Origin: Parvibaculaceae bacterium PLY_AMNH_Bact1
GTDB taxonomy: Bacteria; Pseudomonadota; Alphaproteobacteria; Parvibaculales; Parvibaculaceae
Reading direction: 5' to 3'
Assembly: GCA_032881465.1 (NCBI GenBank)
Contig: CP126168.1
Location: 868,001-932,000 of the forward strand
DNA length: 64,000 nt
Part shown: in pieces, positions 1 through 8,361 of the stretch
Layout: each line of letters begins with the position of its first letter
Position numbering within the stretch: the first letter of the stretch is position 1
Notes under the pieces: generated by a model
Told to the model about the DNA's origin: nothing
Databases searched by the model: none
What the model saw: the letters and a program-made list of their open reading frames with translations, nothing else
Program-made: the position numbers and the translations under genes

Positions 1-987
1 GGTGTCGCTCTTGGGGTGAATGCGCAGGAAGGCGGCCTGACCGATGGTCGAACCATCATGGCCGAACACGTCATACCCCCCCGATGTCGAATTGCCGCCC
101 CAATTCCAGAGAAAGGCACCAAGACCGATGGCGTCGAGCGACCCGCCAGGAGGGCAGGCGCAGTGTGGGCGGGTGAGGAGGGCAGAGCTCTCTTCAGAAA
201 TCAGTTGATGGCCATTTGGCGCTGTGCCGCCTGCCAAGAGTGTTCGTCCGAAGGTCACGATGTCGTTGGCCGTTGCCATGGGTGTTGAGCCTGCGGGCGC
301 ATTTGACTGTGCGAGATAGGCGATGGGCGACACCATCAGCCCTTCACCGGGGGTGCCTAGATGCCCAATGGCGGTACGGTGGCGCATGGCCTGCTCGGGT
401 AGCGTAGAGAAAGAGGGAGTGCCGATATTCTTGGCGATGCGGGTCCGCATCGCTTTATCCCAGGCGAGGCCCGTGACTTTTTCGATCACCCGGCCAGCGA
501 TCACGAAGCCTACATTGCAATAGGCAAACATGTGTCCCAAGGGTGAGAGATTTGGCAGCTCACCCAGTGCTGAAACAAATTTCTCAATCCTGTCTTCGCC
601 GCGCCCTGCATCGACAAAATAATCACCATTAATGCCGCTGGTGTGGGTGAGCAGGTGCCGAAGGGTGACCTTCGCTGTGGTCTCAGCATCCCCGACTTTG
701 AAATCGGGCAAATAGGTTCTGACGGGCTCATCAAGGGCGAGCAAGCCTTCATCCACCAGCTGCAGCGCCAAGACGGTTGTGTAGAGCTTGGTGATAGACC
801 CGATCTGGAAAAGCGTATCTGTCGTGGCCTCAACGCCTGTATTCAAATTGACCACGCCAGCCGCCCCTTGAGACAGCGCACCATCATGCCAGACGGCGAT
901 AGAGGCGCCAGGAACATGGAAGCGTTGGATGAGCTCTGGCAGGTCGTCCAACTCAAATTGGGAACTCTTGGTTTCGGCAACAGGCAT
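1..987 (-). CDS. Serine hydrolase of the class C beta-lactamase family, 3' end outside the window
   Basis: Translation of the minus strand from an ATG at 987 gives 329 codons with no stop up to the window edge, so the C-terminus is missing. Three hallmarks of the beta-lactamase/transpeptidase-like fold are visible: S-I-T-K at residues 64-67 (nucleophile Ser and Lys), Y-C-N at 156-158 and a late H-D-G. The family includes class C beta-lactamases, DD-peptidases and esterases; sequence alone does not choose between them. No clear signal peptide is seen at the start chosen, which favours a cytoplasmic esterase-like enzyme. An in-frame TAA lies just upstream of this ATG and a CGGAG motif sits 12 bases before it. 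It is divergent from the VOC gene at 1093. Confidence 0.85.
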   Translation of the reverse strand, partial: MPVAETKSSQFELDDLPELIQRFHVPGASIAVWHDGALSQGAAGVVNLNTGVEATTDTLFQIGSITKLYTTVLALQLVDEGLLALDEPVRTYLPDFKVGDAETTAKVTLRHLLTHTSGINGDYFVDAGRGEDRIEKFVSALGELPNLSPLGHMFAYCNVGFVIAGRVIEKVTGLAWDKAMRTRIAKNIGTPSFSTLPEQAMRHRTAIGHLGTPGEGLMVSPIAYLAQSNAPAGSTPMATANDIVTFGRTLLAGGTAPNGHQLISEESSALLTRPHCACPPGGSLDAIGLGAFLWNWGGNSTSGGYDVFGHDGSTIGQAAFLRIHPKSDT

Positions 988-1055
988 TTGATGTGGTTAC
1001 TCCGATTGTCTGATGGAGTTTAACACATGCGCAAGCTGCGTCGCGCAAATGCAAG

Positions 1056-1079
1056 CTTGGCCGGGTGAGGGCGGCCAAG
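1056..1079. promoter_or_regulatory. Inverted repeat in a divergent promoter region
   Basis: CTTGGCC (1056-1062) and GGCCAAG (1073-1079) form a perfect 7-bp inverted repeat with a 10-base spacer. It lies between the serine hydrolase (start 987) and the VOC gene (start 1093), only 13 bases before the latter. It could be an operator or a hairpin in the leader of the VOC mRNA; nothing in the sequence decides. Confidence 0.3.
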
Positions 1080-1092
1080 TAGGCTCTCCCCC

Positions 1093-1959
1093 ATGATTGA
1101 CACAATTGACCATATTATCATCGCTGTGCGGGACCTTGGCGCGGCCAAATCCACCTATACACGCATTCTGGGGCGCGAACCGTCCTGGGAAGGGGAGCAT
1201 CCGGGACTTGGCTCTTCAAATCTCATATATCGTCTCAGAAACACCTATCTGGAGTTTGTGGCCGCGACCGGCGAGGGCCAATTCGCCGATATGATCCGCA
1301 CAAAGCTCGACCAAGAGGGTGAGGGCTTGATGGGGCTGGTCTTTGGGACGGTGAATGCGGATGCTTGCGTACGGCATTTGAAAGCAGCAGGGCTCAATCC
1401 GACCGATCCCATTCCAGGCGGCGCAAAAGACGCGGCAGGCAATGAGCGGTCCTGGCGGAACGTTATGCTGGTACCAGAAGAAACCGGCGGCCTCTTCATG
1501 TTTGTGATTGAGCAGGAAGACCGCCTGGCAATCCCGCTTTCGCCAGCAGCTGATGGGGTGAATGGCCGGGCCGCCGTGGATGCGGTGGACCATGTGGTGG
1601 TCAATACGCCGCGGCCCGATGAGCTCATCGCCTTTTTTGAAGGACAGCTGGGTCTGCGTCTTGCACTCGACCACACGATTGAAAAATGGGGCGTCCGCCA
1701 GCTCTTCTTCCGCGTGGGGAATGTAACGCTCGAAGTTGTGACACCAACGGCAAAAGATGAAGTGCCGGAGAAAGACAGTCTCTGGGGTATTGCTTATCGC
1801 GCGCCTGACTTGGCCCTCATGCAGGAACGGCTGACGCAGGCAGGCGTGAATGTGTCAGAGGTGCGGACCGGGCGGAAGAAGGGCACATTGGTAGCAACCG
1901 TGAAGCCGGAGACTCACGGCATTCCAACCTTGCTGATTGGTCAGGATCCTACGGTTTAG
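1093..1959 (+). CDS. Two-domain VOC (glyoxalase/dioxygenase-like) protein
   Basis: The 288-residue protein has two vicinal-oxygen-chelate repeats. The first starts IDHIIIAVRDL and carries its second metal ligand in the YLEFVA strand; the second starts VDHVVVNTPRP with LEVV as partner, so the usual His/Glu metal ligand pairs are present in both halves. This arrangement resembles glyoxalase-like domain proteins of unknown substrate. No strong Shine-Dalgarno precedes the ATG. The gene stands alone between the divergent serine hydrolase and the convergent threonylcarbamoyl-AMP synthase gene, with 12 bases between stop codons. Substrate cannot be assigned. Confidence 0.85.
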   Translation: MIDTIDHIIIAVRDLGAAKSTYTRILGREPSWEGEHPGLGSSNLIYRLRNTYLEFVAATGEGQFADMIRTKLDQEGEGLMGLVFGTVNADACVRHLKAAGLNPTDPIPGGAKDAAGNERSWRNVMLVPEETGGLFMFVIEQEDRLAIPLSPAADGVNGRAAVDAVDHVVVNTPRPDELIAFFEGQLGLRLALDHTIEKWGVRQLFFRVGNVTLEVVTPTAKDEVPEKDSLWGIAYRAPDLALMQERLTQAGVNVSEVRTGRKKGTLVATVKPETHGIPTLLIGQDPTV

Positions 1960-1971
1960 TCTCTCGGTTGT

Positions 1972-2937
1972 TTAGTTCCTGGGTGCGGCTGCACGTGCGA
2001 GCCGATCATTGATCGCTTCGCCGAGCCCCTCCATCGGGATGGGGCTGACGGCGAGACTTTTGCCGTCAGCTTCAGCATCTAGCTTCCGCAGCATGGAAAA
2101 AAGATTGGCGGCAGCTTCGCTCACATCTCCGCTGGCGCTGAGGTTGAGCGCGCAGTCCACATCTCCAAATCCGAGCAACATTTCGTCCTCGCCGCAGTCG
2201 GTTGCGTTGAGACGAAGCGATGCGTTGGGCGCGTAGTGGCTCGCCAGCATGCCAGGTGAAGACCGACCCTCCTCGCCGCCGGGGGCTTCCGGGTCGGCGA
2301 GGGCGTGCCCCAGAACCGCTTCAATGTCGCTGCGCGGAATGGCCCCGGGCCGAAGCAGGGTGGGAGGCCCGATTGTCGGAAGACCCACCACCGTTGACTC
2401 AAGTCCGAGGCTGCAGGGCCCCCCGTCTATGACATAGGAAAGAGCGTCTTCACCGCCGAGCCCCTCCATCACGTGGGCAGCCTCTGTCGGGCTCAAGCGT
2501 CCGGAAGGGTTGGCAGAAGGTGCCGCAAGCGGTCGCGCGACGGCGTCCAGCAGGCGCTGCGCCACATCATGCGCGGGTACTCTGAGCGCAACCGTATCGA
2601 GGCCAGCACTCACGAGCAGCGACAGGCCGCAATCTACAGAGCGCGGCACGACGAGTGTCAGCCCGCCAGGCCAGAAATGTTCAGCCAGCAGATGCCCCAC
2701 ATCATCAATCTCCGCATATGTCTCGGCCTCTGAGACGTCGTTCACGTGGACAATCAGCGGGTTAAAGGTTGGGCGCTTTTTTGTGGCGAAAATCGCAGCC
2801 ACCGCATCGTCATTCGTTGCATCCGCACCAAGGCCATAGACGGTTTCTGTGGGAAACGCGACAAGCGTGCCAGCGCGTAAGGCGCTCGCGGCGCGGTCGA
2901 GATTTTCGGCTTCAGGGGTTAAAAGTTCAGGTGTCAC
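1972..2937 (-). CDS. tsaC: L-threonylcarbamoyladenylate synthase, long Sua5 form
   Basis: Makes threonylcarbamoyl-AMP from threonine, bicarbonate and ATP, the first step of t6A37 modification of ANN-decoding tRNAs. Residues about 10-200 are a YrdC domain with PTETVYGLGADA and the KKRPTFNPLIVHV substrate loop; the remainder (to 321) is the additional Sua5 domain absent from short TsaC. The start is a GTG at 2937; an ATG 25 bases upstream is out of frame. No clear ribosome site is visible, so the start is tentative. Neighbours do not form an obvious operon with it. Confidence 0.93.
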   Translation of the reverse strand: MTPELLTPEAENLDRAASALRAGTLVAFPTETVYGLGADATNDDAVAAIFATKKRPTFNPLIVHVNDVSEAETYAEIDDVGHLLAEHFWPGGLTLVVPRSVDCGLSLLVSAGLDTVALRVPAHDVAQRLLDAVARPLAAPSANPSGRLSPTEAAHVMEGLGGEDALSYVIDGGPCSLGLESTVVGLPTIGPPTLLRPGAIPRSDIEAVLGHALADPEAPGGEEGRSSPGMLASHYAPNASLRLNATDCGEDEMLLGFGDVDCALNLSASGDVSEAAANLFSMLRKLDAEADGKSLAVSPIPMEGLGEAINDRLARAAAPRN

Positions 2938-3119
2938 GGGCAGGGGAAACGCTTTTGGTCATGATTTGTTGAGCAAATTGTCAGTAACCGAGCTTATTAC
3001 TGGACTGTCCTGTCTTTTACACCATTTTCTGGTTCAGGCAGTTCGCCTTCACGAGAGAATACAGTAAAAGGTGTCAATTCCTTTGAGCGGCCACCAAAGC
3101 TTAGAAGCCGGAGAGAAAG

Positions 3120-4910
3120 ATGACCTATCGCGCACCCGTCCAGGACATGGCATTTACCCTCAAATCCCTCGCGGGCCTGGACAGGTTGCAGGCATCCGGT
3201 GCCTTTCCCGATTTGAGCGATGATCTCATCGACGCGGTGCTTGAGGAAGCATCAAAGCTTGCTGCTGACGTGATAGCCCCGATCAATCAGACGGGCGACA
3301 ACACCCATCCTGTGCTGACCGACGAAGGTGTTGTGACCTCGCCGGGCTATGCAGATGCCTACAAGCAGTGGGTTGAGGGGGGCTGGGGCTCCATTTTGGG
3401 CAGCCCGGAATTTGGCGGCCAGGGGCTCCCGGTTGCGCTCGCCGCTGCCATGCAGGAAATGTGGAACGCGGGCAGCATGGGCTTTGGCCTGTGCCCACTT
3501 CTGTCCCAAGGCATCGTTGAAGCGCTGACCGCCCACGGCACAGAAGAGCAGAAGGCAACCTATCTGCCGAAACTGATCTCCGGTGAATGGACCGGAACGA
3601 TGAACCTGACGGAGCCTCAGGCGGGGTCTGACCTGAATGCGTTGAAAGCGAAAGCAGAGCCCCAGAGTGACGGCACGTATCTGATCACGGGCACGAAGAT
3701 CTTTATCACCTACGGCGATCACGACTTTACCGACAACATCATCCACCTGGTTCTGGCCCGTCTGCCGGATGCGCCAGCGGGCACCCGCGGCATTTCGCTC
3801 TTCTTGGTGCCAAAGGTCATGGTCAATGAGGACGGGTCCCTTGGCGCGCGCAATGATGCGAAATGCATCGGGCTGGAGGAAAAGCTCGGCATCCACGGAA
3901 GCCCCACCTGCGTCATGTCCTTTGGCGAAGAAGGCGGTGCAGTCGGCTACCTGGTCGGCCAGGAAAACAAAGGCCTCGCCTGCATGTTCACGATGATGAA
4001 CAACGCTCGTCTCTTTGTGGGCATACAGGGCGTCGCGGTTGCAGAGCGCGCCTATCAGCAGGCGCTGGCTTATGCGCTTGACCGCAAACAGGGCCGGCCT
4101 GAAGGCGTGGATGTTCCAGCCGGCGAGATGGGGGCAATCATCGGCCACCCGGACGTGCGCCGGATGCTCATGACTATGAAGTCGCTGACCGAAGCATCGC
4201 GCGCCATTTGCTATGCCAATGCGGTTGCAATTGACACCGCCCACAATGGAGTGGATGACGCTGCCAAAGCGGTGGGCCAGGCAAGATCAGACCTCCTAAC
4301 ACCCATCGCCAAGGCCTGGAGTACTGATATAGGTGTCGAAGTTGCCTCCATCGGTCTGCAGATTCATGGCGGCATGGGCTTTGTCGAAGAGACAGGCGCC
4401 GCTCAACACTATCGCGACGCCCGCATCGCCCCGATCTATGAGGGCACGAATGGCATTCAGGCGATTGACCTTGTCTCCCGGAAGCTGCCACTCGGCGATG
4501 GAGAGGTCGTTAAAGCCTATCTCGCAGAAATCCGTGAGACCGCTGAAGCTGCCGCCGCGCACAATGATGCGGATCTGAACATTGCAGGCCATGCCCTCAG
4601 TGATGCGCTCGACGCGTTGGAAGAAGCGACCGACTGGATGGTGGAGACGGCCAAAAGCAGCGTTCAGGATTGTCTGGCTGGCGCCACGCCTTACGCGAAG
4701 CTTTTCGGCAATGTTGCCGGGGGACATTATCTAACCAGGGGTGCGCTTGCTGCCGTTGAGAGCCCGGACGATTCGTATCTCGCGTCTAAAAAAGCCACAG
4801 CGCGCTTTTTCGCGGAGAATACGCTGCCCACATGCGCCGGTCTTGTGACGCCAGCGACGGCAGGGGCAGCCTCACTTTTCGCGCTGGACGAGCAGCAGTT
4901 GGGCGCCTGA
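3120..4910 (+). CDS. Acyl-CoA dehydrogenase, long DmdC-like type
   Basis: A 596-residue FAD enzyme, longer than the usual 380-400 because of the C-terminal extension typical of the DmdC (3-methylmercaptopropionyl-CoA dehydrogenase)-like branch. MNLTEPQAGSDL (about 160) is the flavin/substrate-binding signature and IYEGTNGIQA (about 440) carries the expected catalytic Glu. A GAGAGAAAG ribosome site sits immediately before the ATG. The branch also contains enzymes for ordinary medium or long acyl-CoAs, so DMSP metabolism should not be inferred. It is followed after 77 bases by an MBL-fold hydrolase on the same strand. Confidence 0.92.
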   Translation: MTYRAPVQDMAFTLKSLAGLDRLQASGAFPDLSDDLIDAVLEEASKLAADVIAPINQTGDNTHPVLTDEGVVTSPGYADAYKQWVEGGWGSILGSPEFGGQGLPVALAAAMQEMWNAGSMGFGLCPLLSQGIVEALTAHGTEEQKATYLPKLISGEWTGTMNLTEPQAGSDLNALKAKAEPQSDGTYLITGTKIFITYGDHDFTDNIIHLVLARLPDAPAGTRGISLFLVPKVMVNEDGSLGARNDAKCIGLEEKLGIHGSPTCVMSFGEEGGAVGYLVGQENKGLACMFTMMNNARLFVGIQGVAVAERAYQQALAYALDRKQGRPEGVDVPAGEMGAIIGHPDVRRMLMTMKSLTEASRAICYANAVAIDTAHNGVDDAAKAVGQARSDLLTPIAKAWSTDIGVEVASIGLQIHGGMGFVEETGAAQHYRDARIAPIYEGTNGIQAIDLVSRKLPLGDGEVVKAYLAEIRETAEAAAAHNDADLNIAGHALSDALDALEEATDWMVETAKSSVQDCLAGATPYAKLFGNVAGGHYLTRGALAAVESPDDSYLASKKATARFFAENTLPTCAGLVTPATAGAASLFALDEQQLGA

Positions 4911-4987
4911 CCCTCTTTTCCGGCGTTTGACCTCGGCTGCCACACTCGGCACACTCCGCCCAACAGTAATTTTGGGAACAAATTCCT

Positions 4988-6049
4988 ATGAGTGATGTGT
5001 CGCTGGGCGAAGTTGATGAAAAGGGTCTGAGCTACCCGATCGAAGGTATTCCGGAGGCTGGCGACATTCGCGAGGTGGCACCCGGCATCTATTGGGTGCG
5101 CATGACGCTCCCCTTCGCGCTTGATCACATCAATCTCTGGCTCATCGACGATGACGATGGCTGGGTGATTGTCGACACGGGCGTGAACGACGATGCCACC
5201 AAAGCTTCCTGGCGCAATATTTTCAACGAGAAGCTCGGCGGTAGGCCCGTCAAGCGAGTGATCGTGACCCATCTGCATCCCGATCATGTGGGGCTTGCTG
5301 GATGGATAACACGTGAGTTCGACGTCACCCTTGAAATGTCCCGCACAGACTACCTGATGTGTCGCACGCTGGTGGCGGACACAGGTAAAGAAGCACCCCA
5401 GGACGCATTGGATTTTTATCGGGCCGCTGGTTTCTCCGAGAGGGGCGTGGAGGGTTATGCCAAGCGCTTCGGTGGATTTGGCGAGCGTGTGTCGCGCATG
5501 CCCGACGTTTTCAAACGCTTGAAGGAGGGTGACAAGCTCTCGATGGGCGGGCGTGAATGGCGTGTGATTGTGGGCTCTGGCCACGCACCCGAACATGTTT
5601 GTCTGTTCTGCGATGAGCTCAACATTCTGATCTCAGGCGATCAGGTGCTGCCACGCATTTCGTCTAATGTCAGTCTACACCCGACCGAAGCTCACGCCGA
5701 CCCGCTGCAGGAATGGATCGATAGTTGCAAGAAATTGAAAGCGGCGCTGCCTGCAGACGCGTTGGTGCTACCTGCACATAATGAGCCTTTCTATGGTCTC
5801 CATACGCGCCTTGATGCGCTTGTCGAAGGGCACGAAGACGGACTTGCGAAACTTCTGGAGATGCTGGCGGAGCCAAAGCGGGCAATCGATGTGTTTCCCG
5901 CGCTCTTTAAGCGCAAGATCGGCCCGGATGTGTTCTTCATGGCAACCGGAGAAAGTCTTGCGCATCTGTCCTGTCTTGTAGCGCGCGGTGATGCAACGGT
6001 TAGCCGAGACGATAAGGGTGTCGACTGGTACGTGCGCGCATCGGCTTAA
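4988..6049 (+). CDS. MBL-fold metallo-hydrolase
   Basis: A 353-residue metallo-beta-lactamase-fold protein. THLHPDHVGLAGW (about residues 95-107) is the HxHxDH zinc motif; GSGHAPEHVCLF supplies the next His and LISGDQVLPRIS the bridging Asp, with PAHNEPF providing the last His. The extended C-terminal helical region is common in MBL hydrolases found beside acyl-CoA metabolism genes, as here. Possible activities include thioesterase or lactonase; none can be chosen. Same strand as the acyl-CoA dehydrogenase upstream and the deacetylase downstream (43 bases). Confidence 0.87.
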   Translation: MSDVSLGEVDEKGLSYPIEGIPEAGDIREVAPGIYWVRMTLPFALDHINLWLIDDDDGWVIVDTGVNDDATKASWRNIFNEKLGGRPVKRVIVTHLHPDHVGLAGWITREFDVTLEMSRTDYLMCRTLVADTGKEAPQDALDFYRAAGFSERGVEGYAKRFGGFGERVSRMPDVFKRLKEGDKLSMGGREWRVIVGSGHAPEHVCLFCDELNILISGDQVLPRISSNVSLHPTEAHADPLQEWIDSCKKLKAALPADALVLPAHNEPFYGLHTRLDALVEGHEDGLAKLLEMLAEPKRAIDVFPALFKRKIGPDVFFMATGESLAHLSCLVARGDATVSRDDKGVDWYVRASA

Positions 6050-6092
6050 CTGGCGCTTGAAACGCAATTGAACCCACGCGACACTTAAAAGT

Positions 6093-7025
6093 ATGACGAC
6101 GCTCCTTCTCAGCCACGGCGCGTGCCTGGATCACCAGACACCTGTTGGACATCCAGAAAGTCCGGCCCGGTTGCGCGCTGTGTTGGATGCGCTGAGCGAT
6201 CCGAATTTCGATGAGCTGGAGAGAGAAGCGGCCCCAAGGGCGAGCATCGAAGATATTGCACGTGTGCACCCACGCGGGTTTGTTGACGACCTGCTCGCCA
6301 GCGTCCCGTCCAAGGGTGTGGCGCACATCGATGCAGACACTGCCATGTCGCCTGGCTCTGGCGAGGCAGCTCTTCGTGCCGCCGGGGCTGTCTGCCGAGC
6401 AGTAGACGCTGTTGTGAGCGGCGATGCCCAGAATGCATTTTGTGCCGTGAGACCACCCGGGCATCACGCGGAGCCTGAAACCTCAATGGGGTTCTGCCTT
6501 TTCAACAACGTCGCCGTGGGCGCGCTTTATGCGCGCGAGAAGTTCGGCCTCGAAAAAGCGGCGGTGATCGACTTTGATGTGCATCACGGCAATGGTACCC
6601 AGGCCATGTTTGAGGCGGACGAGAACCTCTTCTATGCCTCCACCCACCAATCACCTCTCTATCCTGGCACTGGCGGTGCCAGCGAAACCGGCGTCGGCAA
6701 CATCGTCAATGTACCCCTGGAACAGGGGGCGGACAGGGTCGTGTTTAGAGCGAGCTATGAGAAAGTGATTCTCCCGGCTTTGAGAGCCTTTGACCCGGAC
6801 ATCTTGTTTATTTCAGCGGGATTTGACGGCCATGCCGATGATCCCCTGGCTGGTCTCAATCTCTCAGAGCCAGATTATGTCTGGGTAACCAAGGAGTTGA
6901 TGGATGTGGCCCAAAATGCGTGTGAAGGTCGCATTGTTTCGACCCTTGAGGGAGGTTATGACTTAGGCGCACTTGCACGGAGCACCAGCGCTCATGTAGC
7001 CACGCTAATGGGCCGCGACGTGTAA
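6093..7025 (+). CDS. Histone deacetylase-family (AcuC/HDAC-like) amidohydrolase
   Basis: A 310-residue member of the arginase/deacetylase fold. Catalytic features are intact: RPPGHHAEP with the paired His, DFDVHHGNGT with zinc-binding Asp and His, SAGFDGHADDP with the third zinc Asp and LEGGYD with the transition-state Tyr. Bacterial members remove acetyl groups from proteins or small acetylated amines. No strong ribosome site is seen. It directly precedes xseB on the same strand (33 bases), a linkage often seen in alphaproteobacteria, so it may share the promoter of the isoprenoid operon. Confidence 0.93.
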   Translation: MTTLLLSHGACLDHQTPVGHPESPARLRAVLDALSDPNFDELEREAAPRASIEDIARVHPRGFVDDLLASVPSKGVAHIDADTAMSPGSGEAALRAAGAVCRAVDAVVSGDAQNAFCAVRPPGHHAEPETSMGFCLFNNVAVGALYAREKFGLEKAAVIDFDVHHGNGTQAMFEADENLFYASTHQSPLYPGTGGASETGVGNIVNVPLEQGADRVVFRASYEKVILPALRAFDPDILFISAGFDGHADDPLAGLNLSEPDYVWVTKELMDVAQNACEGRIVSTLEGGYDLGALARSTSAHVATLMGRDV

Positions 7026-7058
7026 GCTCAAAGACCGGAAGATAAATCGGAGGACACT

Positions 7059-7316
7059 ATGGCGGCCAGTAAATCAGCGGCACCAGCCGAGATTGCGAAA
7101 ATGAGTTTCGAGGCAGCCCTCGCTGAGTTGGAAGAAATTGTCCGCCAACTGGAGTCCGGTGAAGCTGAACTGGAAAAATCCATCGAGCTTTACGAGCGCG
7201 GAAATCTTCTGAAAGCCCATTGCGAGACCCGTTTGCAATCAGCGCAAGCCAAGGTCGAAAAGATTACCCTGTCTGCGAATGGTGATGTGGGCGCTGAGCC
7301 TGCAAACATTGAGTGA
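7059..7316 (+). CDS. xseB: Exodeoxyribonuclease VII small subunit
   Basis: An 85-residue protein with the XseB core MSFEAALAELEEIVRQLESGE followed by the amphipathic helix KSIELYERGNLL, which assembles around the large XseA subunit in the single-strand exonuclease complex. A GGAGG ribosome site lies five bases before the ATG. The xseB-ispA-dxs order is conserved in many proteobacteria. Only three bases separate its stop from the ispA ATG, indicating translational coupling. xseA is not in the window. Confidence 0.95.
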   Translation: MAASKSAAPAEIAKMSFEAALAELEEIVRQLESGEAELEKSIELYERGNLLKAHCETRLQSAQAKVEKITLSANGDVGAEPANIE

Positions 7317-7319
7317 CCC

Positions 7320-8213
7320 ATGGCCAACCCAAGCGCCACCCAAGCAATGGAAGACACAGCTGCCGACGTTGAACTCCTGCTGGACCGTCTGCTCCCGGTC
7401 GCTGAGGGCCCGGAGGGCCGTGTCGCGGAAGCCATGCGCTACGCCACCCTCGGCGGCGGAAAACGCTTCCGTCCTTACCTAGCTTGCGAAGCGGCGAAGC
7501 TTTTTACCGTGAGTGAAGACAGGGCGCTCCGCACCGCCGCAGCTATTGAATGCGTCCATACTTATTCGCTCGTACATGATGATCTTCCTTGTATGGATGA
7601 CGACGACCTCAGAAGAGGACGGCCAGCGACCCACAAAGCATTCGATGAGGCGACCGCCGTTTTGGCAGGCGACGCGCTTTTGACCTTTGCCTTTGAGATT
7701 TTGGGCGACGCGGACACCCATGACGATTACCGCGTGCGCTGCGATCTGGTTCTTGGGCTCGCCAAAGCTGTGGGGACCCACGGCATGGTTGGTGGCCAGA
7801 TGATCGATATGGAAAGTGAAGGCACCATTTTAGATATCGGAGCCCTCACACGGCTGCAACAGCTCAAAACGGGGGCTTTGATCGCGTTTGCGTGCGAATC
7901 TGGCGCAATATTGGGCAAAGCGTCTAAAGATGCACACCATGCTCTGCATGCCTATGCCCATGATTTGGGCCTTGCCTACCAGATCATCGACGATTTGCTC
8001 GATGAAGAGGGCGACAGCGCGACCCTTGGTAAGACAGCCGGGAAAGACCGCGCGAAGGGTAAGGCCACCTTTGCCACAATTCTGGGACCAGAGAGGGCGC
8101 GCGAACAGGCCCGAATGCTCGCAGATCAGGCCATTCAACATCTTGATTTGTTTGATGAAAAGGCAGATTCTTTGCGCAGCGCAACAAGCTTCGTTATAAA
8201 CCGCAGCGCGTGA
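7320..8213 (+). CDS. ispA: Farnesyl/geranyl diphosphate synthase (polyprenyl synthetase)
   Basis: Condenses IPP with DMAPP and GPP to short-chain prenyl diphosphates. The 297-residue protein shows the first Asp-rich motif in DDLPCMDDDD (about residue 92), the second in DDLLDEEGD (about 225), and the GGGKRFRPYL substrate loop near residue 40. Length and motif spacing match IspA. It lies between xseB and dxs, so precursor supply (Dxs) and chain elongation are made from one operon. The ATG follows the xseB stop by three bases. Confidence 0.95.
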   Translation: MANPSATQAMEDTAADVELLLDRLLPVAEGPEGRVAEAMRYATLGGGKRFRPYLACEAAKLFTVSEDRALRTAAAIECVHTYSLVHDDLPCMDDDDLRRGRPATHKAFDEATAVLAGDALLTFAFEILGDADTHDDYRVRCDLVLGLAKAVGTHGMVGGQMIDMESEGTILDIGALTRLQQLKTGALIAFACESGAILGKASKDAHHALHAYAHDLGLAYQIIDDLLDEEGDSATLGKTAGKDRAKGKATFATILGPERAREQARMLADQAIQHLDLFDEKADSLRSATSFVINRSA

Positions 8214-8361
8214 AGAGGTGCGGCGCAATGCGGCCTTACCTCGGCCCTCAATTCGCCGTACGCTGAAGAGAAGATGAGGCACTGCAATCACGAGCCGGGT
8301 GATCCGGTTCGAGTATCGCCCCAGGTTAAATACGAAAAGCCAGAGTCAGAGAAGAACCAGA

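Noticed and set aside
3252-4244. 330-codon open frame antisense to the acyl-CoA dehydrogenase
   Set aside because: Shadow of the GC-rich coding frame: Cys/His/Arg-rich translation with no domain, entirely inside a well-supported gene.
3120-4910. DMSP demethylation pathway (dmdC here, dmdB-like at 49604)
   Set aside because: The genes are 45 kb apart, dmdA and dmdD are not seen, and both families include ordinary fatty-acid enzymes.
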